NCBI GenBank assembly: GCA_017536895.1
Contig: JAFWCN010000012.1
Location: 1-36,279, forward strand
DNA length: 36,279 bases
Source: Candidatus Saccharimonadota bacterium
GTDB taxonomy: Bacteria; Patescibacteriota; Saccharimonadia; Saccharimonadales; Saccharimonadaceae
Reading direction: 5' to 3'
Part shown: positions 1 to 6,550 of the stretch, piece by piece
Layout of the letters: the number at the start of each line of letters is the position of its first letter
Numbering within the stretch: the stretch's first letter is position 1
Translations under genes and position numbers: made by a program
The notes under the pieces: model-generated
Databases searched by the model: none
What the model was told of the DNA's origin: nothing
The model's input: the letters and a program-made list of their open reading frames with translations, nothing else

Positions 1-130
1 CCGCCCGTCAAACCATGAGAGTCACCAACACCCGAAGTCCGATTCGTCGGCCTAAGGTGGGGGAGATGATTGGGGTTAAGTCGTAACAAGGCATCCGTAC
101 GAGAACGTGTGGATGGATTACCTCCTTTCT
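1..130 (+). rRNA. rrs: 16S ribosomal RNA, 3' end (partial)
   Basis: The window opens in the universally conserved 3' part of 16S rRNA: CCGCCCGTCA at the 1392 region, then AAGTCGTAACAAGG and a final GGATTACCTCCTTTCT. The last bases hold the anti-Shine-Dalgarno CCTCC at 121-125, which matches the AGGAGG-type sites before many genes here. The end at 130 is placed by analogy with other bacteria. The 3'-terminal hairpin (helix 45) seems to close on AGAA rather than the usual GGAA. The rest of the gene lies to the left of the window. Confidence 0.97.
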
Positions 131-317
131 TGAGAAGGAATAGATGCTTATGAATCCGTGAGGACACATAATGCTAGGTCGGTTATGGTTATGATGAGCA
201 AGCTTGCATCATAACAACTCTGGTTTTACCAGACGTAACATTAAGCTAAACTACTGAAGAATGAAATTGCACAGCTAAGTTGTTAAACAAAAGCCACGCT
301 CAAAGAGTGGCTTTTTT
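131..317 (+). terminator. 16S rRNA trailer ending in a rho-independent terminator
   Basis: About 160 nt follow the rRNA without a gene. They contain a hairpin around 195-216 (ATGAT arms around the perfect palindrome GCAAGCTTGC) and a small CTGG/CCAG hairpin near 223-235. A clear terminator follows at 289-317: AAAAGCCAC, a 9-nt loop, then GTGGC followed by six T. No tRNA or 23S start is present, so 16S is the last gene of its transcript. Confidence 0.8.
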
Positions 318-320
318 GTT

Positions 321-331
321 TATGCTATAAT
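321..331 (+). promoter_or_regulatory. Extended -10 promoter of the pnuC-like gene
   Basis: TATGCTATAAT with the hexamer TATAAT at 326-331. The ATG at 342 is 10 nt downstream, so the mRNA leader is at most about 4 nt and there is no Shine-Dalgarno. It lies directly behind the rRNA terminator. Confidence 0.75.
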
Positions 332-341
332 AAAAACAATT

Positions 342-1040
342 ATGCCAAAAAAAACAAAGCAACCCCAAAAAAGCACCGCGGATGGTTTTTACTTCAACCC
401 AATAGACTGGCTTTGTATTGGTTTCGGATTCTTTATGTCCATTATCACACCTTTTGTAGACCATGAGCACTCACTGGTTTACATCATCATCAGTATTATC
501 ATGCTAATGTGTGGTATATTCGAAATGATCTTGGGAGTCAGAGGACGTCGTAGTAATTATATATTCGCTATTGTAAATACTCTAGCTTCGTTCTATATTG
601 CCTGGGCCGACCATTATTATGGCAATATGATTATCAATGTATATTACGTTTTTATCTGCCTTTTCGGATTTTATTCATGGGGGAAGCATAGAGACAAAAA
701 GAAAGATGTAATTGCCCGAAAATTAAACGCCAAACAAACCCTCATAGCTGCTCTGACTTTTGCATTATCTTCTATTGGGCTATTCTATACACTTGAATAC
801 TTCGGAGGTCACTTTACTGTTCTGGATAGTACATCAACCGTTTTGATTATTTTTGCTAGTATACTTGGGGCTTTGCGTTATCGTGAACAGTGGATTATAT
901 GGATAATTGTGAACATCTTGACTCTTATTATGTGGACAGCGGTAGGGAATCCTGCAACTATCGGGATGAAGGCTTTTTATGTTATAGGTTCAATCTATGG
1001 CTATCTCAATTGGCGAAGTTTTATCAGAAAAAACAACTAG
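342..1040 (+). CDS. pnuC: PnuC-family nicotinamide riboside/mononucleotide transporter
   Basis: A 232-aa polytopic membrane protein with about seven hydrophobic segments. It shows the PnuC pattern: SNYIFAIVNTLASFYIAWAD in the middle, YSWGKHR after it, the second-repeat stretch DSTSTVLIIFASILGALRYR, and YVIGSIYGYLNW near the C terminus. The family carries nicotinamide riboside or related NAD precursors across the inner membrane by facilitated diffusion, with trapping by phosphorylation inside. This suits an organism that cannot make NAD de novo. The N terminus is a short lysine-rich tail. The gene stands alone behind the 16S terminator and looks leaderless. Family assignment is firm; the exact substrate is not visible. 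Confidence 0.88.
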   Translation: MPKKTKQPQKSTADGFYFNPIDWLCIGFGFFMSIITPFVDHEHSLVYIIISIIMLMCGIFEMILGVRGRRSNYIFAIVNTLASFYIAWADHYYGNMIINVYYVFICLFGFYSWGKHRDKKKDVIARKLNAKQTLIAALTFALSSIGLFYTLEYFGGHFTVLDSTSTVLIIFASILGALRYREQWIIWIIVNILTLIMWTAVGNPATIGMKAFYVIGSIYGYLNWRSFIRKNN

Positions 1041-1090
1041 ATAATTAACTCATCGAAGAATAAGCATTAGCACGAGACTCGCTCATTTCA

Positions 1091-1106
1091 TAGCACGTGC
1101 TATAAT
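1091..1106 (+). promoter_or_regulatory. Promoter with a 12-bp palindrome over the extended -10
   Basis: TAGCACGTGCTA (1091-1102) is a perfect palindrome running into TATAAT at 1101-1106. Six bases then separate the hexamer from the ATG at 1113, so transcription should start on the start codon. The palindrome could be an operator or simply the extended -10 (TGC) in a symmetric setting. Confidence 0.65.
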
Positions 1107-1112
1107 TAAAAG

Positions 1113-1895
1113 ATGGATAAGACAATAGTACTAGAAAGTATCACCAAAGTAGTTCACGAATGCGGCGAAGATATGCTGACTAGCAGTATCAACAGTCTCA
1201 AGATAAACACCAAAACCTCAAATCGTGATGTTGTTACAGAAAAAGACCTAAGTAATCAAAATAGAATCATTAACCACCTCTCTCATAAATTTCCTGAGGC
1301 CGGGTTTATTTCGGAGGAAATAGAGGATAACGCATTTCCGAGTAATGAATTAGTCTTCATTATTGACCCAATTGATGGTACCATGAATTTTACCAAAGAT
1401 ATGGGATACAGTTGTGTATCGGTTGCCTGTTTTAAAAACCAAAAACCATACGTCGGAGTTGTTTACAACCCATATCGAGATGAATTGTTTACAGCTACTT
1501 TAGGCGGTGGCGCATTTTGTAACGGCAACCTCATTTCTGTCACAAACGAATCCTTATCAAACTCCCTAATTCAAACAAATACATCTTCATATTACCCTGA
1601 GTTACGGGACGAAACAATCACTAGAGTCCAAAGTATTCTCCCAAAATGCATCAACATTAGAATGGCCGGCGCTGCCGCCTTAGATATTTGTCAAGTTGCC
1701 GCCGGAAGAGCCGGATTGTATTTCGAAGCAAGGATTTCGCTCTGGGATTATGCCGCTGCCGCCTTGATTCTTACCGAAGCTGGAGGAGAAGCTCTCGACC
1801 TAAAAGGTAATCCTATCTCATATAACCTCGAAAAAACCTCTATCATCGCCGGCCCAAGGAATAATATAGATTCATCAGAGCTAATCAATGGCTGA
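1113..1895 (+). CDS. suhB: Inositol monophosphatase family phosphatase
   Basis: A 260-aa protein of typical length for the IMPase/CysQ/fructose-1,6-bisphosphatase-like superfamily. It has the metal-binding motifs in order: DVVTEKD (residues 39-45), ISEE (66-69), DPIDGTMNF (85-93) and, near the C terminus, WDYAAAALILTEAGG (211-225). These Glu and Asp residues bind the two or three Mg ions that hydrolyse a phosphomonoester. Substrate is uncertain: inositol-1-phosphate, another sugar phosphate, or 3'-phosphoadenosine 5'-phosphate are all possible in this family. The mRNA is predicted to be leaderless. It is convergent with the next gene, with only 6 bp between the stops. Confidence 0.88.
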   Translation: MDKTIVLESITKVVHECGEDMLTSSINSLKINTKTSNRDVVTEKDLSNQNRIINHLSHKFPEAGFISEEIEDNAFPSNELVFIIDPIDGTMNFTKDMGYSCVSVACFKNQKPYVGVVYNPYRDELFTATLGGGAFCNGNLISVTNESLSNSLIQTNTSSYYPELRDETITRVQSILPKCINIRMAGAAALDICQVAAGRAGLYFEARISLWDYAAAALILTEAGGEALDLKGNPISYNLEKTSIIAGPRNNIDSSELING

Positions 1896-1901
1896 AGCGT
1901 T

Positions 1902-2453
1902 TTATCCTCTTATCTTTCTTTTTGGCTTCCTATATCTGTAAATAGCTGCCAAGTCATTTCCGATATATACCAATTCAGATACAACCCCAACCAAAGAGAA
2001 AACATATACATTATAAATCAACCACATCAAAGAACAAAACCCTGCAACATAACGAATTGTTTTTGCTTCACCTAGATATATTACAACCGTAAAAACAATT
2101 ACTCCGAAGGTTGGTAGCAAAGAGAAAACCGACTCATAGGTTAGGCACCCACTAATCGCATAAAAAATAACAAATACAAAAGGCAAAACCTTCGGCTTTT
2201 TTTGCTTATGCGCTGCGTAAGCTGCGGTGGCATTACGCGTGGCACTAACTATCTTTATAGCCACTCCAGTCCAAGCTCCCAAAAACAAATAATGCAAAAT
2301 CGCAGAAGCTGACGCCAGTGTATTATAGTTTAGGATTTGCACCTTCTTTTTTTGCTGGACGGACAGCAAAGAAAGGATTGTTCCAACTAAAGCAAAAAAC
2401 TGTGAAACCACGTACAACAATCCAAAATCATGCCCAACAAATATTTCTGACAT
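1902..2453 (-). CDS. YgjV-like inner membrane protein
   Basis: A 183-aa protein with about five or six hydrophobic segments. The N-terminal half (VSQFFALVGTILSLLSVQQ, then LHYLFLGAWTGVAIKIVSATRN) resembles the Imp-YgjV family, in which a Q-rich break after the first helix is followed by a helix ending in a conserved arginine-asparagine pair. The biochemical function of that family is unknown. The C terminus is a basic tail (YRYRKPKRKIRG). The start is fixed by a -10 hexamer on the minus strand (2465-2460) six bases before the ATG, so the gene is probably leaderless and transcribed alone. Confidence 0.65.
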   Translation of the reverse strand: MSEIFVGHDFGLLYVVSQFFALVGTILSLLSVQQKKKVQILNYNTLASASAILHYLFLGAWTGVAIKIVSATRNATAAYAAHKQKKPKVLPFVFVIFYAISGCLTYESVFSLLPTFGVIVFTVVIYLGEAKTIRYVAGFCSLMWLIYNVYVFSLVGVVSELVYIGNDLAAIYRYRKPKRKIRG

Positions 2454-2490
2454 ATCACCATTATACCACTTATGCTATGATAAAATAGGA

Positions 2491-2548
2491 TTGACAAAAT
2501 ACCATAAGTATGATATAATGCAATCATTAGCCTAATGGGAGGCTAATG
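2491..2548 (+). promoter_or_regulatory. Consensus promoter and 5'-terminal hairpin of the 112-aa gene
   Basis: TTGACA (2491-2496), a 17-bp spacer and TATAAT (2514-2519) form a near-perfect housekeeping promoter. The transcript should begin near 2526, right at a 9-bp perfect hairpin: CATTAGCCT (2525-2533), 6-nt loop, AGGCTAATG (2540-2548). A hairpin at the extreme 5' end often protects mRNA from decay. A further 56 nt lead to a strong Shine-Dalgarno. Confidence 0.75.
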
Positions 2549-2604
2549 AACTGAGCCCCTTTATGGATGTATTGGGGTAGTACATTTAGGAAGGAGGTAT
2601 TCGG

Positions 2605-2943
2605 ATGAATACCAATAGCGTTTTTAAGGTTATCGACGGACCAAGTCTGGGTAGGGTGCTTGTTTCTATGGATCTTTTCCCGGATGTAAGAGTGCCACTT
2701 GATTTCAAGGTTATTGAGGTCTCAGACTCAACTGGGGCTGCAACAATGTTAGAAATCAGAGAGGCCATAGTGGACACCGTGTCACGTAAAATCGGTTCCG
2801 GTACGAGATTTGATTTTAGTGGGAGTCTTGAGGTAAAAACAAATGGGATATATATCCCTCGTAGATTCGACATCAAAGACTATGACCCTAAAAAACGAAA
2901 AGGAGACTTCAGTCTCAAGAAGTTCTTCGAATCCCAGGCCTAG
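2605..2943 (+). CDS. Hypothetical protein, 112 aa
   Basis: I do not recognise this protein. It begins at an ATG with the strong ribosome site GGAAGGAGGT 7 bases before it. The sequence alternates short hydrophobic stretches (FKVIDGPSLGRVLVSMDLF, VPLDFKVIEV) in a way that suggests a mixed alpha/beta soluble domain. It ends in a basic tail (DYDPKKRKGDFSLKKF). There is no signal peptide or membrane segment. The consensus promoter, the 5' hairpin, the strong ribosome site and a terminator overlapping the stop codon all point to a highly expressed single gene. The product may bind nucleic acid, but only the basic tail suggests it. Confidence 0.7.
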   Translation: MNTNSVFKVIDGPSLGRVLVSMDLFPDVRVPLDFKVIEVSDSTGAATMLEIREAIVDTVSRKIGSGTRFDFSGSLEVKTNGIYIPRRFDIKDYDPKKRKGDFSLKKFFESQA

Positions 2944-2957
2944 TGCCTGGGTTTTTC
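2933..2957 (+). terminator. Rho-independent terminator overlapping the stop of the 112-aa gene
   Basis: CCCAGGC (2933-2939), loop CTAGT containing the TAG stop, GCCTGGG (2945-2951), then TTTTT. Stop codon and terminator loop are the same bases, an example of the compaction seen throughout. Confidence 0.85.
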
Positions 2958-3056
2958 TTTTCAATAAAACAGGGGGCAGATTAGACGAAAACCTAATAAT
3001 ATGGTATAATCACAATAGTGGTACATTAACAGACGGGTCTTAGGGAGGAAAAAGTT

Positions 3057-3749
3057 ATGGCTATAGGTATTGTCGTTGCAACGAAATATGAAAAAGAAGC
3101 TTTTTTGAAAACATTTGGCTCTCCCACTATGGAGAACCTTGGTTCAGGGGCATACGAAATCGCCCAGTGGATCTTAAAAGGAAGTAAATATCTCTATTTG
3201 ATTATGAGCGGAGCAGGTGAAATTGCTGCTGCTACCGCTACTCAGTATTTGATTGATAACTTCACTATTGATGGAATCATTAACTACGGTGTTGTCGGCG
3301 CATTATCAGAGGAACATGCCGAAAGAAAAGTTGGTATTGTCTCCAGTGTAATCCACTACGACTTCGATATTTCTTTCGGTAGTCATTACAAAATTGGCGA
3401 GTATCCAAAACAGGGTTTATTTCAAAAACCCTTGAAAGACACTATCCCACCTTCCTTCACTCAAGATTTACCACAGTTTGTCTGCGCTTCCGCTGACAAA
3501 TTAGTGGGCGGTGGGGAACCGAAGAGGAAACTGAGAAGAGAATACTATGCTGATATTTGCGAAATGGAAGCTGCTGGCATCCTCATGACTTGCAATAGGA
3601 ATAAGATGCCGTGCACGCTCATCAAGGCAGTCTCTGACGGTGTAGACGGGGATATCGAAGCTTTCGATAAACACGCTGATGGCGCCGCCGAAGCCTGTGT
3701 TAGATTAATCGCAAAATACATCAATTCCGATTCAGTGAACCTGTCTTAA
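3057..3749 (+). CDS. mtnN: 5'-methylthioadenosine/S-adenosylhomocysteine nucleosidase-like protein
   Basis: A 230-aa member of the PNP/UDP phosphorylase superfamily, the usual MTAN length. It has a Glu at position 12 (VVATKYEKE), the glycine-rich SGAGEIAAATATQYLID (51-67), IINYGVVGAL (75-83), the substrate motif CEMEAAGI (168-175) with Glu169 and Glu171, and AVSDG with Asp194, matching the catalytic Asp of MTAN. The reaction cleaves adenine from MTA or SAH, removing the by-products of SAM-dependent methylation and polyamine synthesis. A TATAAT at 3005-3010, a 40-nt leader and GGGAGGAA fix the ATG start. A terminator follows directly. Confidence 0.82.
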   Translation: MAIGIVVATKYEKEAFLKTFGSPTMENLGSGAYEIAQWILKGSKYLYLIMSGAGEIAAATATQYLIDNFTIDGIINYGVVGALSEEHAERKVGIVSSVIHYDFDISFGSHYKIGEYPKQGLFQKPLKDTIPPSFTQDLPQFVCASADKLVGGGEPKRKLRREYYADICEMEAAGILMTCNRNKMPCTLIKAVSDGVDGDIEAFDKHADGAAEACVRLIAKYINSDSVNLS

Positions 3750-3777
3750 CCTGCGCTTTCAAAGTGCAGGTTTTTTC
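3749..3777 (+). terminator. Terminator after the nucleosidase gene
   Basis: ACCTGC and GCAGGT arms with an inner CTTT/AAAG extension, followed by six T. It abuts the stop of the convergent MazG-like gene at 3776, so the intergenic space is only the terminator. Confidence 0.8.
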
Positions 3778-4117
3778 ATCTCTCATCTCCAGCGCCATGT
3801 AGCTTATCGCGTTGATAGCGACTTTCTAGTTTATCAATATTACCCTTAGCTACCTCAGATAACTCCACTCCTAAATATCTCGCAATCGCCGCAATATACC
3901 AGAGAACATCACCTAGCTCCTTCGCGATAGATTCTCGGTCTTCATCCGATATCACTCCGTCTTTATCTCTTAAAACTTTCTTAATCTTATCCGCCGTTTC
4001 ACCAGCCTCCCCAGTTAGCCCCAAGACTTTTTCGATAAATCCCACTTCCCGACAGTCAGAAACTACCTCAAATAAATCATACTTTGCCGCTCTTTTTTGG
4101 TAATCATCAAACTCCAT
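3776..4117 (-). CDS. MazG-like nucleotide pyrophosphohydrolase
   Basis: A 113-aa all-alpha protein with the MazG/dUTPase-like metal-binding pattern: GLTGEAGETADKIKK in helix 1 (the ExxE pair) and ESIAKELGDVLWYIAAIARYLG in helix 2 (the ExxD pair). Such enzymes hydrolyse nucleoside triphosphates to the monophosphate and pyrophosphate, often as house-cleaners of non-canonical nucleotides. A TTG codon at 4126 could extend it by three residues, but the TATAAT on the minus strand (4131-4126) covers that codon. The ATG at 4117, eight bases after the hexamer, is the only start that can be transcribed. The mRNA is therefore close to leaderless. Confidence 0.82.
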   Translation of the reverse strand: MEFDDYQKRAAKYDLFEVVSDCREVGFIEKVLGLTGEAGETADKIKKVLRDKDGVISDEDRESIAKELGDVLWYIAAIARYLGVELSEVAKGNIDKLESRYQRDKLHGAGDER

Positions 4118-4125
4118 ATATCTCA

Positions 4126-4152
4126 ATTATATAACAAATCTTATGCTACAAT
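4126..4152. promoter_or_regulatory. Divergent promoters of the MazG-like and 2H-like genes
   Basis: Minus strand: TATAAT at 4131-4126, driving the ATG at 4117. Plus strand: extended -10 TATGCTACAAT with hexamer 4147-4152, driving the ATG at 4173 through a tiny leader that consists almost only of the Shine-Dalgarno AGGAGG (4161-4166). The two hexamers are 15 bp apart, so the promoters share their upstream DNA. Confidence 0.7.
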
Positions 4153-4172
4153 TATAAAAAAGGAGGTCAATT

Positions 4173-4883
4173 ATGCACAAGGAATATATCCCAGGCGACA
4201 GTCATGGCAGCGAACAGAGAGAATTGCCAAACGGGTACGCAAATTCGTATACTGACAAATTCGGCGAAGCATTTGATAATGGCAGCAATTTTGATGAAAA
4301 AATAGAAGCAGATGAGCCCGAGACAGCATCGTTCGAATCCATAGCCGAAGATCGAGAGCTCGCCGATTATATCAAAGATAAAATCATCTACACCGGGTTT
4401 TTTATTGACCAAAAAGAACTCCACGACAAATTTCCACCAACTTTATATCATGCAATTAGAGACCCACACGTCACGGTCTCTTATCGTCCTGATGCTAAAG
4501 GAGTGTTTCTCGATGCCCTAAACGACGAAGCACGCATCCGGGTTATTGGATACGGCAATAATGGCGAAAACGAAGGTCTTCTCGCAGAAGTAATCGCCGA
4601 TAACCCAGCCATTCAAAAAAACCTTCAGGATAATATAGGTATAAGTGATGATATAGAGACAAAGCCAATCCCTGCCCATATCACTCTTTCTATCGATGAA
4701 CATACGTCGGCATACAGCACGAGGAAACTCAATTTTAGGCCGCTCAAAACTCCAGTTGAGTTGACAGGCAATTATAAACTTTTCTGTAAAGACGGAACCC
4801 TTATATCAGACAAAAAAGCCGTTCGTGAAATGAAACAAAATGGCTTCAATACAAACAGGGAAGTAGATCCAGATCGCATCTAA
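4173..4883 (+). CDS. 2H phosphoesterase-like protein with an acidic N-terminal extension
   Basis: A 236-aa protein. Residues 1-66 are acidic and look disordered. From about 70 on there is a domain beginning IIYTGFFID, with two HxT motifs on beta strands: PHVTVSYRP (His99, Thr101) and AHITLSID (His169, Thr171). Two H-hydrophobic-T/S motifs about 70 residues apart are the signature of the 2H phosphoesterases (LigT/CPDase fold), which open 2',3'-cyclic phosphates, process tRNA-splicing ends or cleave 2'-5' and cyclic dinucleotide signals. The YTGFFID...HVTVSYRP arrangement also resembles the cyclic phosphodiesterase part of fungal-type tRNA ligases. The exact substrate is open. The stop overlaps that of the convergent TrmB-like gene by 4 bp. 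Confidence 0.6.
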   Translation: MHKEYIPGDSHGSEQRELPNGYANSYTDKFGEAFDNGSNFDEKIEADEPETASFESIAEDRELADYIKDKIIYTGFFIDQKELHDKFPPTLYHAIRDPHVTVSYRPDAKGVFLDALNDEARIRVIGYGNNGENEGLLAEVIADNPAIQKNLQDNIGISDDIETKPIPAHITLSIDEHTSAYSTRKLNFRPLKTPVELTGNYKLFCKDGTLISDKKAVREMKQNGFNTNREVDPDRI

Positions 4884-5671
4884 TTAGTTTTGTTGGTTTT
4901 TTTATCTAATTCATCCTGCTTGGTTGACTGCCGTATGTATTTTTTTGCAAACAAGAACATCTGTCTCATCGCGTCAGCAATTTCGGGTGATTCTATCAGT
5001 GTAGACAAACCATTGTCCGCATAGTTAATGAATGCTACGTTGTCACCGAAAATATCAATTTCCACGGGAGAATCATACTCAGACGGCGGCAAAAGCGTAC
5101 GATCGAGTAAGTATTTGTCTTTTAATTCCTTATTTGTATTATGGGTAAACTCTGACGGTGTAATATCTTGGCTTTCGATTCTAGCTTCAACTCTAGAATT
5201 CTTAAACTCCTCAAGAGCCTCTCTGTCCGCCAATTCATCATAACGGCTCCTAACGAAATAAAATGTTTGTCCCGTCGCTATGATCTTATCCCAAATCATC
5301 TTAACACCCTCCTGTCCATAAAAGGTCGTCGCGCCAGGGGTTTTTTGGTGTTCGTTGTAATAATTAATCAGGGAAGGGAGGTTACTCTCAAGGTTCTTGG
5401 CTTGTCTAACAACCTTGCGTAGCCGTTTCTCAGCTATGCTCTCAAGTACAGATGGGTGGTTGGGTACGTAGGCGGAAATTTTACCTCTGTCTTTTTGTGA
5501 TATTACACCAAGGGCCTCTAGTTTCTCTGCCGCTGAGTAAACAGTAGTACGATTCTCATCTATTCCTGTCGCAATCTCTGATGGTGTGCTCTGGCCATGT
5601 TTAATTAAATATAAGTATATATTTGCTTGGACTTTGGAAAGCCCTGTTTGTATCAGTAATTCTGTATCCAT
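4880..5671 (-). CDS. TrmB-like winged-helix transcriptional regulator
   Basis: A 263-aa protein. Residues 1-75 form a winged helix-turn-helix: LIQTGLSKVQANIYLYLIKHG, then STPSEIATGIDENRTTVYSAAEKLEALGVIS as recognition helix and wing. It continues into a coiled-coil-like helix (KRLRKVVRQAKNLESNLPSLI) and a C-terminal alpha/beta domain with TTFYGQEGVKMIWDKII, as in TrmB-type sugar-responsive regulators and their CPR relatives. The C terminus is a basic tail. The ATG follows TATAAT (5683-5678) by exactly six bases, so the mRNA is leaderless. A 9-7-9 palindrome (5699-5723) covers the -35 region of this promoter, which suggests autoregulation. The same site recurs at 8920. Confidence 0.8.
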   Translation of the reverse strand: MDTELLIQTGLSKVQANIYLYLIKHGQSTPSEIATGIDENRTTVYSAAEKLEALGVISQKDRGKISAYVPNHPSVLESIAEKRLRKVVRQAKNLESNLPSLINYYNEHQKTPGATTFYGQEGVKMIWDKIIATGQTFYFVRSRYDELADREALEEFKNSRVEARIESQDITPSEFTHNTNKELKDKYLLDRTLLPPSEYDSPVEIDIFGDNVAFINYADNGLSTLIESPEIADAMRQMFLFAKKYIRQSTKQDELDKKTNKTN

Positions 5672-5698
5672 AACTCTATTATATCATGAATAATCTCG

Positions 5699-5723
5699 TT
5701 TTGTCGATATCATTTCGACAGAA
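5699..5723. promoter_or_regulatory. Palindromic operator, copy 1
   Basis: TTTTGTCGA (5699-5707), 7-bp spacer, TCGACAGAA (5715-5723), a 9-7-9 inverted repeat with one mismatch. It lies between the -10 of the TrmB-like gene, where it covers the -35 position, and the promoter of the leader RNA, whose -35 begins 47 bp after the right arm ends. A near-identical site sits at the same distance before the second RNA. Confidence 0.7.
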
Positions 5724-5769
5724 TCTCAACAAAATAACCTCTGTTAAAGCAAAAATCGCCACAATCATA

Positions 5770-5798
5770 TTGACAAAACATAACCATTTTGGTATAAT
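5770..5798 (+). promoter_or_regulatory. Promoter of RNA module 1 and the Csx3-like operon
   Basis: TTGACA (5770-5775), 17 bp, TATAAT (5793-5798). Predicted start near 5805, so the RNA begins with AACAATC, the same 5' end as the second RNA at 9026. Confidence 0.82.
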
Positions 5799-5804
5799 AG
5801 TGGC

Positions 5805-6256
5805 AACAATCAAACAAATGTTTTATAACATTCAAAAGATTGCGCAGAATTAATATCATGGTAGGGTGAGCAGGGAAGTAATAGATCTATAATACTTCTT
5901 CCTATACCGGTATTAAAGTACCTTTAGATTATGCATTTAATATCCTGATAACCTTGGGTGGGCACATTCAGGGTGGGATAAATCTCAGTTCGATATGCAC
6001 GGGCTGAGCCGAAGGAATAAGCCAAAATGATTTATTCCTCCAGCTCTGCTCGTGACACCGTAAGGTGGGCAAGAGCAGAACATTAACAATTTGAACCCGA
6101 AATTATCCTTTCTCCCTTGGCTAATTTAGGGATATAAGTTACCTCCCTTACTTATATCTCAAAATTAGTCAAGGGGACGCCCTCGGCTTGAATAAAATAT
6201 TTATGCCGACGGGCGCTGGTCGTGGCGGACCTAAAACGCTAGGAAGGAGGTAGCAT
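5805..6256 (+). ncRNA. Long structured leader RNA (module 1) of the Csx3-like operon
   Basis: About 450 nt without an ORF. The first 175 nt align with the free-standing RNA at 9026-9230. Shared parts are a CAATC/GATTG stem at the 5' end, the stem TTAATATC (5850-5857) with GGTATTAA (5909-5916), the box ATGCATTTAAT (5931-5941), CCTGATAAC, and GGGTGGG-N8-GGGTGGG (5956-5977). The rest is more hairpins: CTCAG/CTGAG, GGAATAA/TTATTCC, TCTGCTC/GAGCAGA, a hairpin of about 64 nt at 6115-6178 with 14 bp outer and 9 bp inner arms, and a GC-rich hairpin at 6178-6217. It ends at AAGGAGGT before the ATG at 6257. It may be a cis-regulator, a processed RNA, or both. It is not a known class to my eye. Confidence 0.7.
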
Positions 6257-6550
6257 ATGGCTACCATCAATATCGGACTTAACAACTCGGCACTTTATAA
6301 TGGGTGTGAAATAGAGGAGGTCGCTGGACGACTGAATCTCACCACCCCTGTAGAGAGAGCGGTTACGATTGTCGGCAGGAATATCGCCGATATCGTAGCG
6401 GCCGAGGACGACCGCGACGAGATCGTCCTCACCGGCCCTATGGCCGTGTGGAGCTATCTCGTGGTCTTCCACGCCGTGGTACACGCGTTCAGGCGCGTGT
6501 ACTATGACGACGGCCGCGGGAACAAGGTTCTCGTGGCCGCTCACGGCTAA
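6257..6550 (+). CDS. Csx3-like small protein (possible ring nuclease)
   Basis: A 97-aa protein of the usual Csx3 length. Its C-terminal half follows the Csx3 pattern: EIVLTGPMAVW (55-65), matching the VVISGRGPIW-type strand-turn-helix, then a helix with His72 and His76, then VYYDDGRGNKVLVAAHG (81-97), matching the YDPRLG-VVV-SH ending. Csx3/Crn3 proteins bind and cleave cyclic tetra-adenylate, the second messenger of type III CRISPR systems. The usual DPRLG is here DDGRG and the SGRGP is LTGPM, so activity is not assured. The start has the ideal ribosome site AAGGAGGT. The gene is clearly richer in G+C than its surroundings and is followed by another structured region rather than by CRISPR genes. 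Confidence 0.58.
   Translation: MATINIGLNNSALYNGCEIEEVAGRLNLTTPVERAVTIVGRNIADIVAAEDDRDEIVLTGPMAVWSYLVVFHAVVHAFRRVYYDDGRGNKVLVAAHG

Noticed and set aside
2586-2876. Minus-strand ORF opposite the 112-aa gene
   Set aside because: The plus-strand gene has consensus promoter, ribosome site and terminator; the minus frame has none.
4118-4126. TTG start at 4126 for the MazG-like gene
   Set aside because: The codon lies in the promoter hexamer; ATG 4117 is the first transcribed start.
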